Source of the DNA: Symbiodinium natans
Lineage: Eukaryota; Sar; Dinophyceae; Suessiales; Symbiodiniaceae
Reading direction: 5' to 3'
NCBI GenBank assembly: GCA_905221605.1
Contig: CAJNDS010002499.1
Span: forward strand, 212,001-276,000
DNA length: 64,000 nucleotides
Shown: positions 13,444 through 26,219 of the stretch, one piece after another
How positions within the stretch are numbered: position 1 is the stretch's first letter
Layout: every line of letters begins with the position of its first letter
Notes under the pieces: generated by a model
What the model saw: only the letters and a program-made list of their open reading frames with translations
Database searches by the model: none
What the model was told of the DNA's origin: nothing
Position numbers and translations under genes: made by a program

Positions 13444-16400
13444 CTGGATCTGGCCGACACACTCTCTAAGTACCCAAACAATCTGCCCACCTCACGTGCC
13501 CCCAAAACCCCACGGCCCACTCACCCCCCCTGAGGTCCCGAAGCCTGGGAGCCCCCAAAACAGGAGAGGCCTCTCAGCTCTCCATGAGCAGCTCGCGGAG
13601 TAGGTCGGGCTGAGATCGTCCCAGGCGCTTGAACTGCGTGAAGAGCATGCAGCCCCTGCAGTGGCGGGTTTTGGTGGGATTTCCTGCAGTCCATGCTTGG
13701 AGCTCTTGGGAGAGCCGTTGTTGAGTTCAGAAAAATTTACCAGGGGGCGCTGGGCCTCTCCGGAGATTTCCGAAAGACTGGTGGATTCATCGATTGTGTG
13801 TGACTGAAGGCCACTACATGGCTTTTGTCGTTGGAAGGCACATAGAAAGGGGTCGTGGTTAAACCGGGCGCTGCCGTAGAAAGACAACACTGCAAGCCAC
13901 AAGCCATGCCCCACAACGTGGACCCAAGCCCTATAAACTTCTAAAACCTCCTGAAACCATGAAAACTTAAACTCATCTCTACATACCCGAGTCTTAAACC
14001 CTAAACCCTAAACCCTAAACCCTAAACCCTGAATCTTAAACCCAGCCAGGGCACACGAGCAGGGCCAGGGATGCGATGCCTGCCACGGCCCAGAGCTGAA
14101 GCTCCGGCAGCACCTGTAGCGATGGGATTCCTCTTGCTTTTTAAGGGGATCTCAAGGGTGTGGCAAGCCATTGAGGACATTTAGGACATGAGGCTCATGC
14201 ATGCTCATGCCCAGAGACCATCTCACTCGGCTTTCTGTTGATGTTCCTTGGGCCTTGCAGCTGATGAAAGCTTCATGAGCTTCGGCTATCCTGGCCATAA
14301 GCCCCCATACCCTTGAATCCTGATTCGAAGTCCTGGATCCTGAACCGCTCCCCGCGTCCGGCACGAGCCTTCCAATGGGCCATGAAGACTTTGGTGCTGT
14401 GCCAGTGGCCCAATGTTTCCTCAAAGCTAGAAAATAGATCGATGCTTGGGCTGGGGTACATGAGTGGGTTTCGCGTCGATGCCGAAAGCTCAGTGCATGA
14501 TCGAGGGTGGTGTGTTGGGTAGGTATGTCTCTTCGGGCCTGACGACCGTTTTGCTTACAGTCGAACAACGTCCTTTTCGAAGGAACAACGGGTTTTTTTC
14601 ATTTGCGCTCCACAGCCCATCGATTTCAGGTTCCTCTGCAAACTTCATGACCGGCGAGCAAGACGTGTCTCAGAGTCTGGGAGCCCTTTGCGAGCCCCAA
14701 TTCAAAGGAACGTTGAGGCTTCAGGGGAACAATTCCTTAGCAAACTCAATTCCCTGAAGCCCTATGCTCAAGCCTTTCCGAACATTGCTCGACGACTTGG
14801 GTACCAAGACAGCAAACAAGTGTGGAACAACGCTCAACGCCTGGATTTTCGCGCGAGGCAATGCTGCGCAAGCCCCACGTGGAATCATGGCAGTTCTTTA
14901 GAAGGACTATCTGCAGTTGGGCGGCAGTGACCCGCTGCACCGCTGTGGGGGCGTAGCCTGGGCCCAAGATGTGCAGCGTGGCTCGTCACCAGGACATGCA
15001 CGTAGGTTTCTGCGACCCGCCCACCCTCCGATCAGCCTCTCACGACATGATCAACCCGTCTCTCCTGTGCAATGACCTGTCTCTAAACATACTCTCAGCC
15101 CGCGTCACACCCCTGTACTGTTGAATCTTCCTTGCATATCGGCTTTGAGGCACAGAAGCTATCCAGGTCTCCCGAGCTCATGTGGACGCAGGGCACGCCA
15201 GAACGTCTTTCAACTCCCCCCGAAGAAGCTGGCGTTTTGGTAGTATCGTTTCTTGTGGAATCCCGTACGCGCGGACAAGCAACCCACACGAGTTGAAAAC
15301 CACAGGAATCAGGGGGCTCATGCCCTGGAAAAACAGCCAAAGCACGACATTCTCAACTCCTCCCTAAAAGGCCTCCCCAATTAGGCCTCCCAATTGAAGG
15401 GCCCCGCAGGCACAGGCGAGAAACAAGCCCCGAATTCAGACCCCTACACCCTACACTTCATTCAGTCCGCGGCTTCTGAACCCGAAAATGCAGACTTCAC
15501 GCCTCCAAGCCCCGAAACTCATCGACTGTACCTGCCCACATCTGCCAAATGCTGGCAAGGGACGGTAGCCCAGCACTAGCGACAAAGCCTGCAGTGAACT
15601 CCGGATCCTTGAGCAATCTTGCAACTGTTGCAGCTGCAGGCGGAGTCAGCGGAACAAATGTAACATGGGCCTGCGGACCTAAACGGCGTTGTCCGCGGAG
15701 TTTTTTTCGGAGTTGCCGTGGCTGCGGCAACCAAAGTGCCACGGAGCCCCCGGCAACAGGAACATCATGCAACCTCATGGAACCTCTTATGCGGTGCTGG
15801 TCTCTTGGGTCGTGGGAACCGAGTCACCGAACATAAAGCTCATCTTCAAGACCTGCAACCCGTGTCCGGAATCGGTGAGCCCTGCTCGAAAGCCCCTGGC
15901 CCCAAACTGACCAGCAGATCTAGGGAGCTCCTAAGGCATCAGCCTTGCTCTCTGAGGCAGCTTCGAGGCCTGTTTTATTGGGGGGGCTTGTAAGGGCTTT
16001 AAAAGGAGAATATGCACATGGCCAATTTGAAGCTGCGGGACACCACGAAGACGGCGCCCCTGAAGGGCCTCCTGGCAGATGTGCAGCATGCCCAGATGTG
16101 CCCCGAACTTACCCTTACAGCATGCATGTCGTGCCGAATTTGTGACGGGCAAGATTCGGCAAGGGCATGCCGGGAAAGCTGCCCAAAACCCCTAAAATGG
16201 CGGGGGGTAGACTCGGGTAGACGCAGCAAAACACAAGGTGGCCGGAGTGGTCGCTCTTTAAGAGCAAGAGTCAGACTTTAAGAATAAACCCCACGGACTT
16301 CACAAAAACATATCTAAGGTTTCGATTTCTTGGGGTGCCCCTCTCAACCCAAGAATCCCGAAGCTGCAAGCCCTGCCGACTGGTGTCCATGCAGTTGCAC

Positions 16401-17102
16401 TCGGGCTTGTCACAGCTTAGGGAATCTCACGATGCAAACGAGTGCCGAGGACACTCACTAAGCCTGTCATGCCTGAAACTGCAAGTTCCACTCCTAAACT
16501 CGAAAAGCCTCCGAGCCCGAACCCAACTGATTACGCGCGACTTTCTTGATGTCCTGAAGTACACAACAGTCCCAAACATGTAGAAGGCACTCCAAACATC
16601 AAGGCGCTAAGCGGCCCAAGCGGTCCAATGGGGAACAAGGACAACACCACGACGACACCGTGACAACCCCTGCTCCCTGAAACCTAAGCCCGACTCAACC
16701 CCACTGGAAACCACCCCACACGTCGGAACAAGTCGGAGAGGCAGGAAGAACTCACCAGCGTTGCGGTTGGCCCTGGTTTCTGCGGAGAGCAACAAAGGAA
16801 GTCTCTGACGCTTCAGAGGGTTGAAGGTCCTGATAGAAAATCCTCGAGTGTTGGGTTTTCAGAAGGGATTGCGTATGGGTAGTTGTGAAGTCACGCTTAC
16901 TGAAGACACTGACCTACGAGCCTAACGAGCCACTCTCTTTTCAAGCCCCTGAGCTTCTGCATTCACGGGGGGAGGCTTCGAGGCCCTGGCAGAAAGTAAT
17001 CCCGCAGCTCGTTGAAGGGCGCCGCCTCAGGCCAGGGGGTTTGCAGGCTCTTGGATGCACGTTTCAATGTGTCCAGGTTTAATTCAAAGAGCCTCGGGCT
17101 TC
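13444..17102. other. Host flank, nothing recognised
   Basis: Apart from the telomere-like tract at 13992-14042, no conserved open frame, RNA gene or transposon domain is visible. Confidence 0.5.
13992..14042. repeat. Interstitial telomere-like (CCCTAAA)n tract
   Basis: About five near-perfect CCCTAAA heptamers flanked by degenerate versions. The plus strand shows the C-rich orientation, implying a TTTAGGG-type telomere in the host. Confidence 0.9.
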
Positions 17103-17199
17103 GGTGGTGGTGGTGGTGGTGGTGGTGGTGGTGGTGGTGGTGGTGGTGGTGGTGGTGGTGGTGGTGGTGGTGGTGGTGGTGGTGGTGGTGGTGGTGGTG
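17103..17199. repeat. (GGT)n trinucleotide array
   Basis: About 32 uninterrupted GGT units. Frames through it read as poly-Gly or poly-Trp and are artefacts. Confidence 0.98.
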
Positions 17200-17329
17200 C
17201 TATGAGCAGCACGGGCGTTATAGGCATCCTGGCGGCTCATCCTTGCCACTGTCCGCACTTGCGGCCGTGCTCTGACAATTTTACAGTCTCGCTCGTGAAC
17301 CCCTTGCCACAGCCTGGGCCTTTGCTCCG

Positions 17330-17665
17330 GGTTTAGGATTGTTCATGTTGGGGTTTTGGGTTTCGGTTAGGGTTTGAGGTTAAGAGGGGTTTCAAGAGTC
17401 CTTTAGGGTTTAGAGTTCAGGTTTAGGCTCTTCAGGGTTGGGGCTTCGGGCTTCAGGGAGGGTTTAGGTTTAACCTTAGGGTTTACGATTCGGGGTTGTC
17501 AGAGGCTGAGGGTTCAGATTAGTGTTCCGTTTAGATTTCGGTTTGGGTTTCGAATGGGATTTGGGGTATTGAGGTTTACGGTTTAAGAGTGGCTTAGGTT
17601 CCAGGGTTCCGATCTTTGGGCCTTATTGTTTCGGGATTGGGTTTCGGTTAGGATTTCGGGTTGAG
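17330..17665. repeat. Degenerate GGGTTTAGG-like repeat field
   Basis: More than 300 bp made of words such as GGGTTTAGG, GGGTTTCGG and GGGTTCAGG in the G-rich orientation. No exact period survives. It looks like decayed telomeric DNA. Confidence 0.7.
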
Positions 17666-18881
17666 TTACAAAGAACATGAACGGGAACAAGCGATGAGAA
17701 TTTGCGGACACAAACAAGGGGTGAACCTCCTTCTCACCCATTCTTGAGAAGGCAACGCCATGGCGTCTAGCATACCTAAGAACTACATGCCATGTTCACT
17801 AAGCCCAGCCAAGCATCTTAGCTCCCAGACCCCATGATGACTACTGCTCCCACAACATCCCACACCACTCCACCATGACGCGCAGGCCAAGCTGCCAAAA
17901 GGCACGAAGCGAACACTGTCCAGAATAGAACCTCACTTTTTGTGCAAGGCTTCGGGGTTCAAGAGTGTCTTTACAGGGTCTGGGGTTTTGCGCTCAGGGC
18001 TGTGTTCAACAAGTCCACAGCATGCGCCAGCTGACCTTTACACACCGAAGCACACTTGTCTCTGTAGTATCTCTCATCTACCTTGAAAGCCCAGTGATTA
18101 GCCAGGGATACGAAGCTATACCCTCCCATCCATCTGGTAAGGCTCAGGCCATCTCACCGGTGTACGTGCTCGCGATGTAGGCCTTTGCACAAGGGATGTT
18201 GAGGAACACCCGATCGCACTCGGAACTCTTCTCTGGAGAGTGCAGCTTGGATGCGATTTTCGACGGGGAACCGGGCAACAGGATCCGAGATACCGATTGG
18301 GCCCTGCTCCTGGAACTGGTGACTCTTCAACCTGCCTCAACACCGCAAAACCCGGAACCCATATCTTGGGCTGCTCTCAGCGAGGCCTGGCACTTATGCT
18401 TGTGGTGCTTGTGGCGCTGGGGACGCTGGACTTCGTACGCCGGAGCTTTTTCGAGTGCTGAAGATGCAGGCAGGTGGCTGGCAGAGCCACGCGCGCGACT
18501 GCGTAGACCGTGTCCCGCACGAGGGTGGGCACGAAGGACTGAGTGAATTCAGGGGGGCACATAGACCGAATACATCCTACTTAAAAAACTTTAAGAGCAG
18601 CACACAGGCCGAGCAAACCCCCACAGGATGCCGGAAAAACATGACAACAACCATCGCTGGAACCGCAACCCTCTCTGGGGCAGGGTTGCAAAGGGGCTAA
18701 GTGTTGGTGACTCTCTGTGCGTTGTGCGGCTCTATTCTGTTGAACTCAGTTTAGAGCTCACTTCACTTCACTCATGTGTGCCACATGGCGATGTCATCCT
18801 ACATCGCGAAACCCTCCGGGCACCCCTAAACCCCCCAAACAAGAACACCTCAAAGCCTCTATGGAATCCCCAACTTCCCCC

Positions 18882-18925
18882 CTCCCCCTTGCTCCCCCTT
18901 GCTCCCCCTTGCTCCCCCTTGCTCC
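18882..18925. repeat. 10-bp tandem repeat (GCTCCCCCTT)n
   Basis: Three exact 10-bp units with partial copies on each side. Confidence 0.9.
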
Positions 18926-19379
18926 GAGATGCCCTAAGTGTGCCACCACGGCTGCGGTAGGATCGGTTCGAGGCCTAAGCTTTGCAGCTTGCAGCGGGCA
19001 TGCAAAGAAGAGTGCAAAAGAGAGAATGCAAGGGGCAACAGGGGGGTGAGGCCGGCGGTGAGGCGGAGCTTTCGGGGTCTCATTGTTGGATTTCTTGGCT
19101 TCAACAAGGCCAGGCCTACGACCCTGAGGAGCTTAGCAAATTATGCCGCGCACGACAGCTTTCCCGGAGCAGCAGGCAAAACACAGCAGAACGGTCTGCC
19201 GCGCCTGGAATGACTGAAAGCTCGAAGAAGCTTTTGGGGGGAAGCCTTGGGTCCTTGGGTGGACCCGCTCCCCTCAGCCCCTGGCAGCCATGCGGAAGTT
19301 GGTGAATGGCAGCGTGGCCACGGAGAAGGCCACGGCTGCCAAGGCGGCCCGGGCCAGCGGCGACGTGAAAGACCTTTTT

Positions 19380-19482
19380 CTTACTGTTGCTTAGGGAATG
19401 GGGGAATGAGGTACCCTATGTAATCCCTTAAAGGGAATATGTGGGGCCCCGATTCCCTCATTCCCTGCTAACCAACAGTAAG
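19380..19482. mobile_element. Short inverted-repeat (MITE-like) element
   Basis: Both ends start with CTTACTGTTG when read inwards. The arms continue as GGGAATG-GGGAAT after a 3-base gap, giving about 28 bp of imperfect terminal inverted repeat around a 103-bp unit. The centre contains the palindrome CCCTTAAAGGG. No target-site duplication is clear and there is no coding capacity. Confidence 0.4.
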
Positions 19483-22400
19483 CTTTGAATGAGCTTGCGG
19501 CTTGCGGGGCGGCTTGCGGAGGGGGGGCTTGCGGGGCCCTTTGAAGCCACCCTACTTCTGATGAAAAGTCCAGTATACCCGCTCAGGCAACTCCCCCTTG
19601 GAAGCCGGCAGCAGCTTCGTTGCCAGTGCCCAACACAGCAGGGGCTCGAAAAGAGGGAACTTGATCATCTGCACGCAGAAGCCTCAAGTTGGCTCGGAGC
19701 TGCAGAGGAGCTGCAGAGGCTTCTTTGGCTTTGGGCACTGCACGGACTAAGGCTACAGGGCCCTACGGGCCTAAGGGGGCCCCATGTTCATGGGAGAGTG
19801 CTTCGAAGACTTGGGTATAAGGAGTAACGTAGCACGCTATGATCTATACCCACCCCCTCCCATTCCCTACCTTTCGGAAACTCGTCTGTTGACATAAACA
19901 TCCCATGGGCAGCCAGGGTAAACATGACCGTGAAGCCTCGGACGTAAGAAATACAACGTGGAGAGAGCACAGATTGTGATGAAAAAGAGCTTCTTCCAGG
20001 GATGCGAAAAGCCGGATCAGAGAGGGCCAAAGCAAAGACATCTGCAGCATCTGCAGACATCTTGGGGGCCCCCGGTGTTCCCCGGAAGTTCCCGACCTCT
20101 GAGCCCTCGGCTGACTGCCAGGAAGCAGCGGATCTGGTGCGGCTTGCTGCCGGCGTAAACTCGACGGCGCAGCATGCGATCCTCTGCAGAGGCGCAGGCT
20201 CATGGCGGCCCATGTGTATAAGATGTATGAACTGTGCTTCTGACATGGTACAGGTCACGCAGCATCGGCTTACATCCAGACCCTGAACTCTTCTGGTATG
20301 TTCGGGTTCAGGTCTTCAGGGCTTCGGGTCTCAGGGCATAGAATTGTCGGGCGCTGGTTCAGAAAGATGATGCGAATGTCACGCACAACTGAAATCTGTG
20401 ATTCTGCAAGAGTCTGCAAGGGCAGCAAGAGCGACGAAGGGGCCAATAAGGGGCCTCGCACTCCTCCCCGGATTTAACTTGGCCTGAACACCTTGAAAAC
20501 ACAAAAAACCTCAAGAGGGTGCCCCTTCTACTAAGCCACGAACTCCATCTCAAAACCCACCCCGCGAAGCCTAAACCTCTAGGTTCCAACCCCAACACCG
20601 GCAATTTCAACCCCCAAACCATGAAGCCCACAAATCCGACATGCACAAAATACCAGAAGCCCCATAACTAAGCTTCAACGCTCGCGCTCGGCCTTCAAGG
20701 GGTCCACGACAGCACTTAAAACGGCCATGACCTCACGAATTGAGTCAACCCAGGGTTCAAGAATCAACACACTTTACCTTCACCAGCAAATGCAAGCTTC
20801 AAGACATTTGTTGCAAGGTTTCCTCTGCAGGAAGACATAAGCAGAACGGCGGCGAAGCTGAGGTGAAACGATGACAGTCTCAAGGTTGCTCAGGAAGCTA
20901 CCCTTGTACAAGTAGAGCCACAGCTTCCTTATCTTGGACCGCTGTAGTGTGAGGCATGCAAAAACAACCAAGCCACTGGGCCGCGGGGCGAAAGCTTATG
21001 CTATTTCTTGAAGGGGCACGGCGCTTAAGCACAAGATGCAATTCAATTTCACGTTTGCTCACGGCACATTTTGCATCTTCACACTTTCGGCTGAAACAGT
21101 TGGTGTTGCTTTGTTTCGCAGGTGCCCTGTCTTCACCGCACATGGACTGCTTGTTCGGACAGCCTTTATCTTTCTTTTGCTGGCCCTGCTTGTGTTGTTT
21201 GCCTTCGTGGGTTCCTCTTCTGCTTCACCGCGATGTCTGTTTTGCCCATCCCGCCCGCGTTATGGCGTGTTTCTATCTATGCTGCCTGTGATGCTGCAGA
21301 ATTCAAAGCCTGGGGCCTACCCTGAGACCCAGCATAGCAAAACCAATCGGGTTTTACGGTTTTCGGGTGTAAGGAGTTTCGGATTTTGGGCTCAGGGCCC
21401 CGCTGCTACCGGGCATAACATATCTTTTGAACCCAAAGCACAAGCTGGGGGGGGGGGGGAACTGAATCAGAAGGGGGATGTGCGGAGAGGGGAGGGCAGG
21501 GGCGACAGAAACGGCGGCATAACTCAGGGGCACTAGAGCACAAGAACGAGGATAGTACTTAGGAGAGAGGACTTGGAACGGCTTTTGGGGCACAGGAGAA
21601 GAAGAAAAAAAAAAACGTACAACATGAGAACCAAATCCGTTTTTGTTATGGTACACTCCTGAGAAGACTTGACGGAAGTATGCCAACGCACGGGGCACAA
21701 CATGGCGCAACAATGTCACTGTCCGTGCCCTTGTGGCCTCAAATCCGGACTGGCTTAGGACTCAGAATGCATCCATGGGATTTGGGCGGCAAAGGGGGCT
21801 AAAATTCAAGGCCCCAAGGCCCCCAAAGAAAGGCCCCGGGGGTCCCGGCCACTGCGGCCACCACGCCAGCACCGGCGGCTGAGCGGACGCTGTGGGTAGA
21901 GAGCTCCTTCAGTAGCTGACCTGCCGCAGCTTTTATTGGGGACTATGAGATTGCTGCTTGACTGGGATTTGGGGCTTGAGTCCCCCGAAGTGCCCTTGAG
22001 CCCCAACAGCCCTGTTTTCTAAGACTCAAACTCCCTATCCAAGCCCCAAACACCCGAAACACCCTCTCAACCATACAAGCAACAGCCAGCATGTTCAAGG
22101 TCTGTTAGGTTTTAGAGGCCCAACCTTAAAACCCTTCTGTTCCGTTCTCTCCCTTCTTGCCCAGTTGCCTGCAAAGCTGTGGTGCGCTTGGATCCCGGTG
22201 GGCGACAACGCCGGAGCATTCGCGGCCCGCGGGGCCCTGGGTGCGCTTTGAAAATTGTGATCTCCCCCCTGTATTTCCGATGCGTTTACCCCCTGTCCGT
22301 ATTGTCTGCTAATACGAAAGGCATGGCAAACAGGCACCCCCTTCCATCGCACCACATGTCTCCCCCAAACCTTAGACACAAAGTTGGCGAATTGTGCTTG

Positions 22401-23588
22401 CAAGTCGCATTGTTTGTCGTCGGTTCTCTGTAGAGATTTGCAACTTTCGTATTCCGGCCCCGAACAGCGAAGCATTGGGGGCGTTGAGTCATGCCGCTTA
22501 AGGTTTGGAGCAGGCTCTCTCTCTCTCACTACACATGGCCTTGGCTTGCTCTTTAGATTTGTGGATGTATAACTTAGCTTGCTTGCATGTATGCTGGCTT
22601 CTATTTTACGTAGTTCTACATAATAAGCAGGGGTCCTGAAAAGTCTCTATCTTTCCCTGTCAAGCCCCGTATGTAACAACGCATTTCAACTTCTGAGTGC
22701 TACGCCCACAGAGCGTGTGCGGCTGCTGCTGTCTCACTACTGCCTGCAAGACAGGGCCCCTTGCAGCTTTAGGAGAAAGTGGATTGGGACGGGCGGTTTC
22801 GAGATGTTCGAGGGTATAGGGTTTTAAGTTTCGGGACCTCGGGCTAAACCCCAAATCGTAGACGATTCAAAGCTCGGCTCAGGGAACACCTCGCACGAAA
22901 TTTGGTACCCCCCCACCCCCCCCACATGTTTTTGCATGCTTCAGTTCTTCCCTTGAGTCCTATACTGGTTTTCTAGTAAGGAGGCAGAAATGAGCATTCT
23001 AGACCTATTCAAGGCTCGGATGACCAAGGAAAATGAGAAGCTTCCGGAAGTTGTTATTTTCTCTATATGCGACCTTGCAACGCATCATTCAACACAAGTC
23101 ACGCATCACCCGCTTTTGAAATTCTGTTCGGTAGAGCCCCTCCTCAACCCGCAATATCCTGAATATCCCTTTGACTCTGGTGCCTGTCTGGCCGCCGGCG
23201 GTGTGTTCCTCGGGTCCGGTCCCGGACCCAACCTTGCGCAGATGGCTTTGAAGGGGGAAGAGGGGGAGGGCCTGCAGATTTGCGTGAGTTTCTTCTCACT
23301 TCCATCGGGCTTTGTGGCAAGCGATTTCCATTGTCTTCCCCGCAGGCGATGATTGTGAAACCAATTTTTTCTGCCGAGTTCGTCTCGTCCTGGGGGCATG
23401 TCTGTCTGCAGGTTGTGAGCAACGTATGCAAAGGTTTCGATGCCCGCGAACTCCGTCCGCGCGGAATATGAAGGTTTTGAACAGCAGGGGTTCCCACTTT
23501 GCCAAGCCCCTCCTCTCCCCAACAGGCCCCTTGAAAGGCCAAGAGGGAGAAGTGCGTGTTCCAAAGGCAGGGAGGGAGAGAAAGAGAG

Positions 23589-23591
<3 letters not shown>

Positions 23592-23630
<39 letters not shown>
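23592..23630. repeat. (GA)n microsatellite
   Basis: About 20 uninterrupted GA dinucleotides, followed at 23643-23718 by an AAT-rich irregular tract. Confidence 0.97.
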
Positions 23631-23631
<1 letters not shown>

Positions 23632-23823
23632 AAGCAAAAAAACATAATAATCATACTAATTCTAAGATTAACAATAATAATAATTACAATAATAATAGTA
23701 ATAATAATGATAATGAAACTTTTTGCCTCCGGCCTGGGGACTGCGAAGCCCAGGCCACCGCCAAAGGCCAGGGCCGCCAACCGAATGCGGCGCGCCATAG
23801 GGACCCCTCTCAGGCGCTAGGTC

Positions 23824-23926
23824 TCAGGGTTGAGGGTTCAGGGTTCAGGGTTCAGGGTTCAGGGTTCAGGGTTCAGGGTTCAGGGTTCAGGGTTCAGGGT
23901 TCAGGGTTTAGGGTTTAGGGTTTAGG
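23824..23926. repeat. Variant telomere-like (TTCAGGG)n array
   Basis: About ten exact TTCAGGG heptamers followed by two to three canonical TTTAGGG heptamers. The variant heptamer is homogenised here while canonical units lie at one edge. Confidence 0.95.
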
Positions 23927-25630
23927 CCCCTTTGAGGATCATGGGGTGGCGCACTATTTGTGAAACCCTCGAAGGGCACGGTTTCAGATTCATGGCTGTA
24001 GTAGAACTTTGGAGTCTGGGGATCGGAAGCAAGGCTTATATGCTAGCACAAATTGCATTGGCAGCGCCACCTTTCCCCTACATTTGTCTATACATGCGTC
24101 GTACCCCTGGGATGGTCGGGTCTAGGACTTGGGGCTTAAAAGTTCCCCAATTCCACGAACCCAACCTCTATTGGCTCACAGGGCTGCAAGCTCTTTGCGA
24201 AACTGAGAGCCCTGATCCCTCACCACAACCCTACACGTGCAACGCATTGCAACCGTGGGGTCAACGGTCATGGGCTTGCGGCTCTGGGACTCCAGGCTTG
24301 GGAACGGGGCTGCACTCAAAAAACTCACAGAGGAAGCTTGCGGAATGTTCAGTTGGACCTAGCAGAATTTTATCTCGACTCTAAGCATAGAGGTCTGGGT
24401 CCAGAGTGGCTCGGTTGCTAGACATGGAAGCAAAGAATGGAACGGCCACTGAAGCATCTCCAAGAAGCTGTGATTAAGCTGCTAAAGTCTTAAGCCCCAA
24501 CCGCATCACCCTCTGCGAAAAAAGGCTCAATGCGAACGCTTTGCGCGGCCTGTGTTATGCAAAGACGGCGTGGGGACGTCGGGCGGCCACAAACGCTTCG
24601 AGCCGCACGACGAGGTTCGGATTACACGATCAAGTTGGGTTTGAGTCCTAGGCCTTGGGTTGCAGGAGGATGAACCGAAAAAAAGGTCCCAAGTTAACAA
24701 GGGGGGATCTTTGCATCTTCGCAGAACACAAGTTCCCCACCGCAGCCACCACATGTCTCATGATTGCAAGCGCAAGCGTGCTGTATAGAGGTTCACATTA
24801 GGTACACTAGAGGCTTCAGGTTGACTTCCGGCCCGAAAGCCGAGCCCCGGAAGCTTCTTTGGACCATCCGGGCCCCACGGCCAAGGCGGAAGGAGGTGCA
24901 AAAGCCACCTCCGCAGTATGTCAAAGGCCTCGGGGGGCGTAGGGCTGATTTCAAGGGTAGTAGCTCTTTCGTAGTGTTGAGAACCGGTTTTGAGAATGCA
25001 GAGAAAGAGGAAGAGGGAGAGGAAGAGGAAGAGAAAGAGCGGCATGAAAAGCTGGGAGCACGACAGCAAGGCCCTGATAAAGGCACCCGGAATTAAAAAG
25101 AGCACCAACAATTAACATTAAGAACGACATACGTTCACAAGTTCAAACGACAAACCTCCAAACATTGAAAAAACGCGCTTTAAACCTCCAACCAAGAATC
25201 AAGACACCTACGCCGTCCCACGCGGTGGAAGCTCCCCTGAAAAAAGAAAACCCCTAACCCCTGACTTTTGAGGCCCAAACTGCTCGACTTCGGCCGCCTC
25301 GGCCGCGCTCTGCGTGAAACCTTCGGTGGGTGGCGTGCAACGACGTAGCTCCGATGTAGCTCTTCTTTTTGAGATTGTTGACAAAAATGTCCGGGCACAA
25401 CTGCCCGGCCCAGCGAGGCCTGACCCTTGAAATTTCCTCGTCTGTTGCAAGTCTGGCTGTAAGTGGCACCCGAAGGCCGAAGACCCCAAGCATCCCCCAA
25501 ACGTTTTTTAGCGTCCCAAAGCATCCCAGAAAAGGCCCACACCTGTGGGACCACAAAAGGCCCCCCTAAGCTGCAGCCTGCACCGGCCGCGGTGGCGGAC
25601 AAGGCTTGCCGTCGGCCTCTAAGGGGGCGT
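23927..25630. other. Host flank left of the virus, nothing recognised
   Basis: Mixed-composition sequence with a purine-rich GA/GGA segment at about 25000-25050. No conserved gene is seen up to the G-rich insertion site. Confidence 0.5.
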
Positions 25631-25657
25631 GCGAGGGGGGGAGGGGGGGGGAGGGGG
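25631..25657. repeat. Host G-tract at the left viral junction
   Basis: A G-rich run broken by two A residues, ending with GGGGG directly against the first A of the viral repeat. The right junction continues with fifteen G on the same strand. The element therefore split a pre-existing poly-G tract, and any target duplication would be hidden in the homopolymer. Confidence 0.8.
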
Positions 25658-25992
25658 AAAAAATAGTAAATAGGGGGTTCCTAGGGTTCAGGCCTTCAGG
25701 CGCTGGGGTCAACACCTCACCATCTTCATTATTCACATCACATCATTTTCACCATCATCATCTTCTTCATTCTACATCATTATTTCCATCTCATTCGTTT
25801 TATGGGAGGGGTTTCTGGGGTTTCATCATGAAATCATCAGTTTTAAGTACATTCACCCTAAAATTTCATCACATGTAGTCATCTCATTCATTATTTTCAT
25901 CATAATTTCAGGGATTATCATAATTCCTAGGTTTCTGGGGAGTTTGACCTTCTAATGTTTTATCAAATATTCATAATAAGTTTTATTATGAA
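25658..25992 (+). repeat. Left terminal inverted repeat (335 bp)
   Basis: Starts AAAAAATAGTAAATAG and ends TTTTATTATGAA. Its reverse complement is found at 46619-46953, with no mismatch noticed by eye. It contains TTTTAAGTA at 25841-25849, which is the TACTTAAAA word on the minus strand. Short frames inside it are repeated at the other end and are not genes. Confidence 0.97.
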
Positions 25993-26219
25993 TGTTCGTT
26001 GGGGTTTTTGGTCTTGAAGGTTAGGGTTTTAGGTTATAGGCGCGCCTTGGCTTCTTCGTCTTCATCAACTTCCACATCTACACAGGTGCAACAGACATGT
26101 TTGAGTATGCAGTTCTCGCTTCTTCAGTGGACAACTTGTTGGTTTGAAAGAATTAAATATCCAGAGCGATTTTACAATCTCAAACGTTTCGCCCCTTTCT
26201 TCGTGCACTTTAGTGTGCA
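25993..26219 (+). promoter_or_regulatory. Leader region of the ubiquitin-like cargo gene
   Basis: The 227 bp between the left terminal repeat and the first ATG hold a short TTAGGGTTTTAGG tract and a pyrimidine-rich segment. A small inverted repeat (TGCAC 26204-26208 with GTGCA 26215-26219) has its right arm touching the ATG. No TACTTAA box is present. Promoter function is inferred from position only. Confidence 0.35.

Larger units (their letters stand above)
17200..23590. other. Host flank, no supportable gene
   Basis: Begins with strongly degenerate telomere-like repeats (about 17330-17665), then mixed sequence with a 10-bp minisatellite at 18882 and an inverted-repeat element at 19380. Open frames are short and none matches a family I know. 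Confidence 0.5.

Noticed and set aside
25606..25878. 90-codon frame across the left junction, with a copy at the right end
   Set aside because: The shared peptide simply reflects the inverted repeat; it runs from host DNA into the repeat at both ends.
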